Source of the DNA: an uncultured Bacteroidales bacterium
GTDB lineage: Bacteria > Bacteroidota > Bacteroidia > Bacteroidales > Muribaculaceae
Assembly: GCA_902776435.1 (NCBI GenBank)
Contig: CACYQB010000007.1
Location: 62,001-126,000 of the forward strand
Direction: 5' to 3'
Length of the DNA: 64,000 bases
Every line of letters begins with the position of its first letter. Within the stretch, counting starts at the first letter, position 1. Positions 33,153 to 40,339 of the stretch are shown here, one piece after another. Made by a program: the position numbers and the translations under genes. The notes under the pieces were generated by a model. The model ran no database searches. It was not told the DNA's origin and saw only the letters and a program-made list of their open reading frames with translations.

Positions 33153-35339
33153 TTATTTCAATGCTTTGTCGAGGCGTTTCTGCTCGGCATCCAGGTACTT
33201 TTCCATCACCTTGGCTATCTGGGGATAGTAGTCATTGATAGTCTTATACTTGTTGCGATGGCTGGTGTAGTCACGCAAGGCATTGACCAGTTCGGGCATC
33301 CAGGAGAAGCCCGATGAGATATCCCTTGCAAGCTGCTGCCCCACTTGCTGGGCGGTGCTTCCGCTCTCCATCATAAAAATAATATTGGCAGCCTTCTCCA
33401 TGCTCTTGTTCATCAGTGCCTGGCCATCACTAAAACCATAATTGTACCCCAGCATTGGGTTATCGCTCAACAATCTCGTTCCAATCTCACCGAGTAAAGC
33501 CAAGTTTTTATCTTCTTTGGCCGACGATTGATCCAGGGAACCATTGAGCATGCCAGTAATCATGTTTGCTATCGCTTCTCTCATTCCCTCTGGGATTTGC
33601 GTCATCTTATCGGTACCATAATAGCCAACAACAGGGCAATTTTCCATGGGTTGACCCTTCAGATGGCGAACCGTGCCATAAGCTCCTCCATCGCGGGTAG
33701 CGAAGCCCATAACGACCTTATTCAAGTCGCTTGATGGTTTACCATAAAAGTTAGAGAACCACTCTGGGTGAACGTATGGCATCACCTCATTGTTGAAAGC
33801 CTTGAGTGCATCCTGATAGAAGGACTGATGTTGCTGATAGAACTCATGGAAACGGGTATCGGTGTAGAACTGGCTGAGCAGGTTCAAAAACTCGCTCATA
33901 TTCACCTGATCCCAACGGTTATCCAAGCCTGTGTCACCTGCCTCTTCCTGGAGTTTCACAATCTTGCCATTCTCGATCGCAAGACGTGTGGCAAGGCTCA
34001 TGGGGGCGTCATAGGCGATGCCGAATTGTTGTCTCAATCCTTCGTAATACTCGATGACGGGATGCTGTTTGAAAGGTTCAAACCATTGATCGACATCCTG
34101 GATGTACTGGTTTTCCTCTATCATGTTGTATTCCTGATAACCTGCCAGGTGAGAGAGAACACCCATCAGCTCGACAGTCTCCATGGCTTCGGCCTTCAAT
34201 TGGGAAGGCGCAGCACTAGGTTTATTGGATGATTGCTTGAATTTCAAGGTTTTATCCATCCTTTTGTCTTCAACATCAAGATAGTTCTTTAACACTTTGG
34301 CTATCTGGGGATAGAAGTCTCCGAGCGTGGGATACTTGTTGCGGTGGATGGTATAATCTCGCAAGGCTGCGACAAGTTCAGGCATCCACTTGAAACCACG
34401 CATCACATGGCTCATCAACTCGGACTCCACCTCATCGGGCGTAAAACCGTTTTCCATCATGTAGATGACCGTGGCTGCACGTACAACGCTCTCGTTAAAG
34501 ACCGTCTTAGGATCAGGATAGGCCTGCTGTGCCATCATGTTGTAATCCTGCTCGAGTAACCTCTGAGGAATGTTTCCCAGCAGCTTGGCATTCTTCTCAA
34601 TTTCCTGCAAAGGGTTCACAAAGGAATGGTTGAACTCATGAATAAGGGTTGGCGCAGCATGTTGTTTCGCATTTTCAGGATCCAAGACACTGCCCATCTG
34701 CGGGTGGATCCAGTAGCCGCAGATTGAGAAACTCTCCTTGGGTTGTCCAGGAATCTGCCGAGTAGCACCATAATTACTACCACCATTGGTAAAGCCGATG
34801 ATGAGGCGGAATTTTTCCCCAGGCCCTGTCCCGTAAAAATGGGAATACCAGTCCTGATTGAAATACTTCATCACGTTAGTCTGGTATTGTTGCAACACAT
34901 CATTATAGAAGGTCTCGTGTTGCTGGAAAAACTCGTGGAAACGAGTGTCGGTATAAAACTGGTTGAGTTGGGCGACAAAGTCGTTCAAGTCAATGTTAAA
35001 CCACCGGTCATCAAGCAGTTCCTTCTTGCCCACCATCTTGATTTTGCCACCTTCGATCTCAAGGTTGACTCCCAGACCGGCTGGCGCATTGTAAGCAATG
35101 CCATAGTTCTCTCTCAAACGCTGGAAATAGCCAATCATCGGATGGTCCTTGAATGGGGCAAACCATGCCTCAGTATCCATGGTGTACTGTCCAGCCATGT
35201 CCATGTTGTACTCTTCAAAACCTGCAATTTTTGAGAGGATGCTCATCAGTTCGACGGGTTCAGATACCTCGGCTTTCACTTGGGCTTGCATGGTCAAAGC
35301 GAAGAGGGCAAATACTGTTAACAAAACTTGATTCTTCAT
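33153..35339 (-). CDS. Secreted protein with two DUF4932-like repeats, one with an intact HExxH motif
   Basis: The 728-aa product has a signal peptide (to about AQA, residue 20) and two tandem copies of a domain of some 340 aa, about 27-365 and 385-728. They share EPVELMSILSKIAG-like starts, WF-PFK-HP, TDTRFHEF-QQH, and an ending RDYT-HRNKY. Copy one has H234-E-F-N-H238 followed by SFVNPL, a typical zinc-protease HExxH. In copy two the same place reads GMREAIANMI, so the site is lost. I relate it to the DUF4932 family from memory, with moderate certainty. It may be an exported metalloprotease with a non-catalytic second copy. No promoter consensus was found in front of it. Confidence 0.75.
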   Translation of the reverse strand: MKNQVLLTVFALFALTMQAQVKAEVSEPVELMSILSKIAGFEEYNMDMAGQYTMDTEAWFAPFKDHPMIGYFQRLRENYGIAYNAPAGLGVNLEIEGGKIKMVGKKELLDDRWFNIDLNDFVAQLNQFYTDTRFHEFFQQHETFYNDVLQQYQTNVMKYFNQDWYSHFYGTGPGEKFRLIIGFTNGGSNYGATRQIPGQPKESFSICGYWIHPQMGSVLDPENAKQHAAPTLIHEFNHSFVNPLQEIEKNAKLLGNIPQRLLEQDYNMMAQQAYPDPKTVFNESVVRAATVIYMMENGFTPDEVESELMSHVMRGFKWMPELVAALRDYTIHRNKYPTLGDFYPQIAKVLKNYLDVEDKRMDKTLKFKQSSNKPSAAPSQLKAEAMETVELMGVLSHLAGYQEYNMIEENQYIQDVDQWFEPFKQHPVIEYYEGLRQQFGIAYDAPMSLATRLAIENGKIVKLQEEAGDTGLDNRWDQVNMSEFLNLLSQFYTDTRFHEFYQQHQSFYQDALKAFNNEVMPYVHPEWFSNFYGKPSSDLNKVVMGFATRDGGAYGTVRHLKGQPMENCPVVGYYGTDKMTQIPEGMREAIANMITGMLNGSLDQSSAKEDKNLALLGEIGTRLLSDNPMLGYNYGFSDGQALMNKSMEKAANIIFMMESGSTAQQVGQQLARDISSGFSWMPELVNALRDYTSHRNKYKTINDYYPQIAKVMEKYLDAEQKRLDKALK

Positions 35340-35468
35340 GTCGATACTTTTTTAATTTGTATTGGGTTAATTAAAACTATACTTAGAAAACGGAAGAACC
35401 TGGCCCATATTGCATGATAATTGATAATTACACTGGCAGAACTCCTTTTTATGGATTCAAGGTGGCTT

Positions 35469-35499
35469 TTTGGTTTGTCGATTATTTTGTGTACCTTTG
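35469..35499 (+). promoter_or_regulatory. Promoter P1 of the ADP-forming acyl-CoA synthetase gene
   Basis: TTTG (35469-35472), 19 nt, TACCTTTG (35492-35499). The bases after the box (CAGCGTTGCGG) are partly repeated after P2. Confidence 0.6.
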
Positions 35500-35546
35500 C
35501 AGCGTTGCGGCGAAGGTCGGCTTCGCCTCGGTAATACTCAAATATA

Positions 35547-35578
35547 TTTGGTATTCCCCTCGACTTGCACTACCTTTG
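35547..35578 (+). promoter_or_regulatory. Promoter P2 of the ADP-forming acyl-CoA synthetase gene
   Basis: TTTG (35547-35550), 20 nt, TACCTTTG (35571-35578), then CAGCGG. The core ACCTTTGCAGCG is identical to P1, so the two promoters may come from a duplication. Confidence 0.65.
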
Positions 35579-35597
35579 CAGCGGAAATTGAGAAACC

Positions 35598-35638
35598 CTT
35601 AACTTAAAAACTGACAACTTAAAACTAAAAACTAAAAT
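35598..35638. repeat. 7-bp-period repeats upstream of the acyl-CoA synthetase gene
   Basis: On the coding strand units such as CTGACAA, CTTAAAA and CTAAAAA (with one 8-bp unit) end eight bases before the ATG at 35646. The unit set is nearly the same as that before kce. Confidence 0.75.
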
Positions 35639-35645
35639 AACTACA

Positions 35646-37706
35646 ATGATTAACCAGCAATTACTGAATCCTAAGAGTATTGTCGTCATTGGCGGCAGCA
35701 ACAACGAGCAAAAGCCCGGTGGCGCTATCGTGCGCAATCTGAAACAAGGCGGTTTCAAGGGTGACCTTTACGTCCTCAACCCCAAGGAGGACGTGGTACA
35801 AGGTATCCAGGCCCATCACGACATGAAGGACCTGCCCAATGCCGACATGGCCATCCTGGTGGTGGCAGCGAAATATTGCCCCGAATATGTTGACTACCTG
35901 ACCGAGCACAAGGGCGTGCGCGCGTTCATTATCATTAGCGCAGGTTTCGGCGAGGAAACCCACGAGGGTGCCATCCTGGAACAGCACATCCTGGACACTT
36001 GCGAGAAATATGGCGCCGCACTCATCGGTCCCAACTGCATCGGCCTGTTGACCACCAATCATCACAGCGTGTTCACGTTGCCCATTCCCGCCCTTAGCCC
36101 CAAGGGTGCCGACTTCATCAGCGGCTCGGGTGCTACCGCCGTGTTCATCATCGACTCGGGCGTGAGCAAGGGCCTGCAGTTCAACAGCGTGTGGTCCATC
36201 GGTAACGGCAAACAGATCGGTATTGAGGACGTGCTGGAATACATGGACGAGCACTTTGACCCCGAGCGTGACTCCAAGGTCAAGCTGCTTTATATCGAGA
36301 ACATCTCTCACCCCGAGCGCCTGCTTAAGCATGCCCGCTCGCTCATCAGCAAGGGTTGCCGCATCGCTGCCGTCAAGTCAGGCTCCAGCGAAAGCGGTAG
36401 CCGTGCCGCATCGAGCCACACGGGTGCCATCGCATCGAGCGATACCGCCGTTGATGCCCTGTTCCGCAAGGCCGGCATCGTGCGCTGCTATTCACGTGAC
36501 CAGTTGACCACCATCGGCTGTGTGCTCACCCTGCCCGAGATGACTGGCCGCAATGTCGCCATCGTTACCCATGCCGGAGGCCCTGGCGTGATGCTGACCG
36601 ACGCCCTCTCCAAGGGCGGCATGAACGTGCCCCTGCTTGATGCCAAGATCGGCGAGGAATTGAAGGCTCAGCTCTATCCCGGTTCATCGGTAGCTAACCC
36701 CATCGACTTCCTGGCCACGGGTACTCCCGAGCACCTGGGCATTTGTATCGATTACTGCGAGAAGCGCTACGACAACGTGGATGCTATCGTGGTGATCTTC
36801 GGTACACCGGGTCTTGTACCCTGCGACGACGCTTACAACGTGCTGCACGAGAAGATGCTCACCTGCAAGAAGCCCATCTTCCCTGTCCTGCCGTGTCTGA
36901 ACATCGCCGGCCGCGAGGTGAAGGAGTTTATTGACAAAGGTCATGTAAACTTTGCCGATGAGGTGGCTCTGGCCGAGGCCTTGATTCGTGTCGCCGACAC
37001 GCCCAAGCCCGCCACCGCCGACAACCTGTGTCCCGAAGTTGACGTGAAGGCCGTTCGTGCCATCATCGACGGCATCAAGGAGGACGGTTACATCAATCCC
37101 GACCATGTACGCGCCTTGCTGCAGGCTGCCGCTATTCCCGTCGTTCCTGAGAAGGTATCGGCCAACCGTGACGAGCTCGTCGCCGCAGCGCGCGAGATGG
37201 GCTATCCCATCGTCGTCAAGGTCGTTGGTCCCGTTCACAAGAGTGACGTGGGTGGCGTGACGCTCAACGTCAAAGACGATGCACAACTGGAAGCCGAATT
37301 CGACCGCATGATGCAGATTCCCGATGCTACCGCCGTGATGATCCAGAAGATGATCAGCGGCACCGAGCTGTTCATCGGTGCCAAGTTTGAGCCCACCTTC
37401 GGCCACAACGTGCTGTGTGGTCTGGGCGGCATCTTCGTCGAGGTGCTCAAGGACGTGCAGTTCGGTCTCGCTCCGCTGTCGCAGCCCGAGGCAGAGCGCA
37501 TGGTTCGCTCCCTCAAGGGTTACAAGATCATCCAGGGCACCCGCGGCAAGCAAGGTCTTGACGAGGCCACCTATGTGAAGATCATCTGCCGCCTCTCGAC
37601 CATGCTCCACTACGCTCCCGAGATCAAGGAAATGGACATCAACCCGCTGCTGGCAGGTCCCGACCACGTCACCGCCGTTGACGCCCGCATCCGCATCGAG
37701 AAGTAA
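35646..37706 (+). CDS. ADP-forming acetyl/acyl-CoA synthetase (fused alpha-beta)
   Basis: A 686-aa protein with a CoA-binding Rossmann domain (SIVVIGGSNNEQKPG), a succinyl-CoA synthetase-like core with the phospho-histidine H258 in ASSHTGAIA, and a C-terminal ATP-grasp domain (about 470-686). This is the one-chain form of the acetate:CoA ligase (ADP-forming). It turns acyl-CoA plus ADP and phosphate into the acid and ATP by substrate-level phosphorylation. The neighbouring Ior genes could supply aryl-acetyl-CoA, so it may be the ATP step for aromatic amino acid fermentation. Acetyl-CoA is the alternative substrate. The protein is complete, with normal ends. Confidence 0.93.
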   Translation: MINQQLLNPKSIVVIGGSNNEQKPGGAIVRNLKQGGFKGDLYVLNPKEDVVQGIQAHHDMKDLPNADMAILVVAAKYCPEYVDYLTEHKGVRAFIIISAGFGEETHEGAILEQHILDTCEKYGAALIGPNCIGLLTTNHHSVFTLPIPALSPKGADFISGSGATAVFIIDSGVSKGLQFNSVWSIGNGKQIGIEDVLEYMDEHFDPERDSKVKLLYIENISHPERLLKHARSLISKGCRIAAVKSGSSESGSRAASSHTGAIASSDTAVDALFRKAGIVRCYSRDQLTTIGCVLTLPEMTGRNVAIVTHAGGPGVMLTDALSKGGMNVPLLDAKIGEELKAQLYPGSSVANPIDFLATGTPEHLGICIDYCEKRYDNVDAIVVIFGTPGLVPCDDAYNVLHEKMLTCKKPIFPVLPCLNIAGREVKEFIDKGHVNFADEVALAEALIRVADTPKPATADNLCPEVDVKAVRAIIDGIKEDGYINPDHVRALLQAAAIPVVPEKVSANRDELVAAAREMGYPIVVKVVGPVHKSDVGGVTLNVKDDAQLEAEFDRMMQIPDATAVMIQKMISGTELFIGAKFEPTFGHNVLCGLGGIFVEVLKDVQFGLAPLSQPEAERMVRSLKGYKIIQGTRGKQGLDEATYVKIICRLSTMLHYAPEIKEMDINPLLAGPDHVTAVDARIRIEK

Positions 37707-37719
37707 TATCACAATCACA

Positions 37720-37744
37720 CCAGGGCAGAGCCCTGGCCCACGCG
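37720..37744 (-). repeat. REP-like palindrome, left copy
   Basis: A 7-bp stem (CCAGGGC with GCCCTGG) and AGA loop at 37720-37736, followed by CCCACGCG. On the minus strand it reads GTGG, one base, hairpin. It is the inverted partner of 37990-38014, with 22 of 25 bases identical. Two of the three differences form one compensatory A-T to G-C pair change in the stem. Confidence 0.85.
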
Positions 37745-37780
37745 ACACGACAACCGCGACGATCGCAACCTGCCTCACAA

Positions 37781-37958
37781 GGCACCGCGACCGCAACCGG
37801 CCCACACGGCACCGCGACCGCAACCGGCCTCACAAGGCACCGCGACCGCAGCCCGCCTCGCAAGGCACCGCGACCGCAACCCGCCTCACAAGGCACCGCG
37901 ACCGCAACCGGCCTCACAAGGCACCGCGACCGCAACCGGCCTCACAAGGCACCGCGAC
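37781..37958. repeat. 28-bp tandem repeat array (about 6.4 units)
   Basis: Six units start at 37781, 37808, 37836, 37864, 37892 and 37920, and a partial unit starts at 37948. The unit begins GGCACCGCGACCGCAACC and ends CTCACAA. The first unit has 27 bp, and internal copies differ at one to three positions. A degenerate unit precedes the first (from about 37753). There are no spacers between units, so it is not CRISPR. Unit number is likely to vary between strains. Confidence 0.9.
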
Positions 37959-37989
37959 GGGATTGTAAGGCATCCCGCATGCAGCCTGT

Positions 37990-38014
37990 CCCGTGGGCCG
38001 GGGCTCTGCCCCGG
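37990..38014 (+). repeat. REP-like palindrome, right copy
   Basis: CCCGTGGG precedes a 7-bp stem CCGGGGC with GCCCCGG and a TCT loop (37998-38014), 17 bp before the RAYT start codon. It shares sequence, in inverted orientation, with 37720-37744. Confidence 0.85.
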
Positions 38015-38030
38015 TTAATCAAGAACCACC

Positions 38031-38990
38031 ATGCCATTGAGTGAAAACAAGCGCCGCTGGCTGGCCGCCCATCCTGAACTGGGGCGTCACCAGTCCATGA
38101 AGCGGAGGCATGACCATCACGATTACCAGTCGCCCTGCATCTACATGGTCACGCTCGCCATCAAGGAAAGGCGGCCACTGCTGGGTACCGTCTGTGGCCC
38201 GGACGACAGCCATTCGCGGCCCTGGTTCAATCCCTCTCCCCTCGGCGACCTCATCGCTCAATGCTGGCGCGAGATACCCCGGTTTTATCCCCAAGTAAGG
38301 CTGCTCGCCCTTCAACTCATGCCCGATCACCTGCACGGCATCATCCATGTGACAGATCGATTGCCGTGCCATCTGGGCCACGTGGTCAACGGCTTCAAGG
38401 TCGGCTGTAATCGGGTTGCCAAAGAAATGTCATTGTCTCCTCTCTGGGAAGAGGGTTACAACGACCGAATCTTGCAGGGCAAGGGACAACTCAATGCCAT
38501 GTTCAAGTACCTGGAAGACAACCCGCGTCGCCTCTGGACCAAACGCAACCACCCGGAATTCTTCAAGACTCAGCAGAAAGTCATGATTGGCGATCAGAGC
38601 GTCACCATCATGGGCAACCGTTTCCTGCTCGACAGCCCCAACAAAGTCGCCGTGAAGTGCCATCTCGACATGACCGAAGAAGAAAAAGAACGCACAATCG
38701 CACATTTCCTAATGATGGCTCAACGTGGAGCCGTACTGGTGTCACCCCGCATCAGTCAGGGCGAGAAAGAGGTGATGGATATGATTCAAGCGGCAGGCTT
38801 CCCATTCATTCAATTGCTCGAGAACGGGTTCTCCCCATATTGGAAACCCGGTGGAGAGATGTTCAACGCCTGTGCCAGCGGCCAGGTGTTGCTTGTAGCC
38901 CCATGGCCCTACCACAGCGACCGCCACACCATCACCCGCGACCAATGCAATCGCCTCAATGACCTGGCGGCGCTTATCTGCCTACAGTAA
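38031..38990 (+). CDS. REP-associated tyrosine transposase (RAYT) with C-terminal extension
   Basis: The first 180 residues are a Y1 HUH domain of the IS200-like RAYT branch. The metal-binding histidines H100 and H102 lie in MPDHLHGIIHV and the likely nucleophile is Y160 in MFKYLEDNPRR. WEEGYNDRIL lies between them. Typical RAYTs end soon after, but this protein continues for about 140 more residues to 319. That part has Rossmann-like alternation (GAVLVSPRISQGEKEVM, FPFIQLLENG, QVLLVAPWP), which I find loosely similar to SLOG/DprA-type folds. REP hairpins stand immediately upstream. RAYTs nick and join REP sequences on single-stranded DNA. Both domains are intact and there is no terminal repeat of a classical IS. 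Confidence 0.88.
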   Translation: MPLSENKRRWLAAHPELGRHQSMKRRHDHHDYQSPCIYMVTLAIKERRPLLGTVCGPDDSHSRPWFNPSPLGDLIAQCWREIPRFYPQVRLLALQLMPDHLHGIIHVTDRLPCHLGHVVNGFKVGCNRVAKEMSLSPLWEEGYNDRILQGKGQLNAMFKYLEDNPRRLWTKRNHPEFFKTQQKVMIGDQSVTIMGNRFLLDSPNKVAVKCHLDMTEEEKERTIAHFLMMAQRGAVLVSPRISQGEKEVMDMIQAAGFPFIQLLENGFSPYWKPGGEMFNACASGQVLLVAPWPYHSDRHTITRDQCNRLNDLAALICLQ

Positions 38991-39130
38991 TACTCCTAAA
39001 AACCATAGTGATGGCGCGCGTTTTGAGGCAAAAAAAGGGGCGAAACGCTGTTCAAAATAATTAATTATTGTTAAATTTCGTGAAATCGCGAGGGTTTTCG
39101 GTCTTTATCAAGGGTAAAGAGGGGAAAAGT
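38991..39130. other. Intergenic region between RAYT and the rplM promoter
   Basis: No gene, repeat or RNA was recognised. It is A/T-rich to mixed sequence, with the rplM promoter at its right end. Confidence 0.5.
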
Positions 39131-39162
39131 TTTGGTGGGGAAAATGAAAAGCAGTACCTTTG
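39131..39162 (+). promoter_or_regulatory. Promoter of the rplM-rpsI operon
   Basis: TTTG (39131-39134), 20 nt, TACCTTTG (39155-39162), a near-perfect match, consistent with strong ribosomal protein expression. Confidence 0.8.
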
Positions 39163-39167
39163 CGCGC

Positions 39168-39275
39168 CGATTATTACCAAAGTAAGAGCCCTTTAGGGCA
39201 ATGTCATGTGGAATTTGGCCGTTCCGCAAGGCGTTGCTTGGGCAATTAACTAACTATTAATTAGGATTTTAAAAA
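39168..39275 (+). promoter_or_regulatory. Putative structured leader of rplM
   Basis: The transcript should carry about 105 nt before the start codon. Small hairpins are visible: GCCC-TTTA-GGGC (39188-39199) and GCC...GGC and TTGC...GCAA pairings at 39215-39245. This could be an autoregulatory ribosomal protein leader. The structure is read by eye only. Confidence 0.4.
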
Positions 39276-39758
39276 GTGGATACTTTAAGTTACAAGACAA
39301 TTTCGGCAAATGCCGAAACCGTTCAAAAGGAATGGGTGGTAGTTGATGCTACCGACCAGATCCTGGGTCGCCTGTGCTCCAAGGTAGCTAAGTTGCTGCG
39401 TGGCAAGTACAAGACCAATTACACCCCGCACGTTGACTGCGGTGACAACGTGATCATCATCAACGCCGATAAGGCCAAGATGACTGGCAAGAAGTGGACC
39501 GAGCACCAGTACGTACGCTATACCGGCTATCCCGGTGGTCAGCGTTTCACTACTCCCGCCGCCCTTCAGGCCAAGAGCGAGAAGAAGAAAGACCTGCGCA
39601 AGGGTATGCACCCCCTGTATCTGCAAGTTCTCAAGGGCATGCTGCCCAAGACCCGTCTGGGTGCCCAGCTGCTCAAGAACGTGCACATCTACAATGGTCC
39701 CGAGCATCCGCACGAGGCCCAGCAGCCCAAAGTTATTGACATTAACAAACTGAAATAA
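39276..39758 (+). CDS. rplM: Large ribosomal subunit protein uL13 (GTG start)
   Basis: The 160-aa product is L13, with the conserved GRLCSKVAKLLRGK and YTGYPGG motifs and the C-terminal VHIYNGPEHPHEAQQP. It starts with GTG, as shown by the Bacteroidales N-terminus (M)DTLSYKTIS. No ATG fits. It is longer than the E. coli protein (142 aa) because of short terminal extensions. It binds 23S rRNA early in 50S assembly. rpsI follows after 5 nt. Confidence 0.97.
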   Translation: MDTLSYKTISANAETVQKEWVVVDATDQILGRLCSKVAKLLRGKYKTNYTPHVDCGDNVIIINADKAKMTGKKWTEHQYVRYTGYPGGQRFTTPAALQAKSEKKKDLRKGMHPLYLQVLKGMLPKTRLGAQLLKNVHIYNGPEHPHEAQQPKVIDINKLK

Positions 39759-39763
39759 GAAGT

Positions 39764-40150
39764 ATGGAACAGATTAATGCAGTAGGTCGCCGCAAAGCCG
39801 CTATCGCTCGCGTGTATGTGAAAGAAGGTAATGGCGAAATCACAATCAACAAACGCCCGTTGGCAGACTACTTCCCCAACCCCATCCTGCAATACATCGT
39901 TAAGCAGCCGCTTAGCACGCTGGATGCAGCCGAGAAGTATGACATCAAGGTTAACCTCGTCGGTGGTGGTTACAAGGGACAGGCCGAGGCTCTGCGTCTC
40001 GCTATCGCCCGCGCCCTGGTAAAGATCAACCCCGAGGACAAGAGCGCACTGCGCAAGGAGGGTTTCATGACCCGCGACCCGCGTGCTGTAGAGCGCAAGA
40101 AACCCGGTCAGCCCAAGGCCCGCAAGAGATTCCAGTTCAGCAAGCGTTAA
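39764..40150 (+). CDS. rpsI: Small ribosomal subunit protein uS9
   Basis: A 128-aa S9 with the start AVGRRKAAIARVYV. Its C-terminal tail (PKARKRFQFSKR) reaches the P-site tRNA. The final residue is Arg, as required for tRNA contact. It is co-transcribed with rplM, the usual bacterial pair. Confidence 0.97.
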   Translation: MEQINAVGRRKAAIARVYVKEGNGEITINKRPLADYFPNPILQYIVKQPLSTLDAAEKYDIKVNLVGGGYKGQAEALRLAIARALVKINPEDKSALRKEGFMTRDPRAVERKKPGQPKARKRFQFSKR

Positions 40151-40339
40151 TCGCCGCGTGACGATATTGGCAACGCTGTTGCCGATGCTTGCTCTACATT
40201 ATACTATAGATGCGCTACGTGTAGCGCGACCTATACAGAGTTTAGTATCCAAATCGCATAGACTCACACTGGGAACTGCGGTGGCTACTATGCGATTGAT
40301 TTAGTCGAACGTAAACATTTAATTAAAAACAAAAAAACA
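40151..40339 (+). promoter_or_regulatory. Structured leader of rpsB
   Basis: Strong inverted repeats in the 189-nt gap: GGCAAC-GCT-GTTGCC (40169-40183); GCGCTAC-GT-GTAGCGC (40212-40227), enclosed by ATACTA/TAGTAT pairing (40201-40206 with 40243-40248); and a perfect 10-bp stem AATCGCATAG/CTATGCGATT (40252-40261 with 40288-40297). No promoter consensus lies between rpsI and rpsB. A ribosomal protein S2-type autoregulatory leader is plausible. The first hairpin may end the rpsI message in part. Confidence 0.55.

Larger units (their letters stand above)
35340..35645. other. 306-bp intergenic region with tandem promoters for the acyl-CoA synthetase gene
   Basis: It lies between two divergent genes. 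It holds promoters P1 and P2 and a heptad repeat, listed separately. The left 120 bp, upstream of the minus-strand gene, shows no recognisable site. Confidence 0.6.
37707..38030. other. 324-bp G+C-rich region between the synthetase gene and the RAYT gene
   Basis: It contains an inverted pair of REP-like palindromes around a 28-bp tandem array, listed below, and a small hairpin (CGGGAT with ATCCCG at 37958-37977). A reading frame through the array (37678-37968) is a product of the repeat and is not a gene. Confidence 0.8.

Noticed and set aside
37781-37958. CRISPR array
   Set aside because: Units are contiguous with no spacers, and no cas genes are present.
37678-37968. Small frames through the 28-bp array
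   Set aside because: The product is a translated tandem repeat (RHRDRNRP-type) with no start context. The DNA repeat explains it.
38031-38990. Complete IS200/IS605 insertion sequence
   Set aside because: No second ORF (tnpB) and no IS-type subterminal ends on the right side. Layout and sequence fit a domesticated RAYT better.
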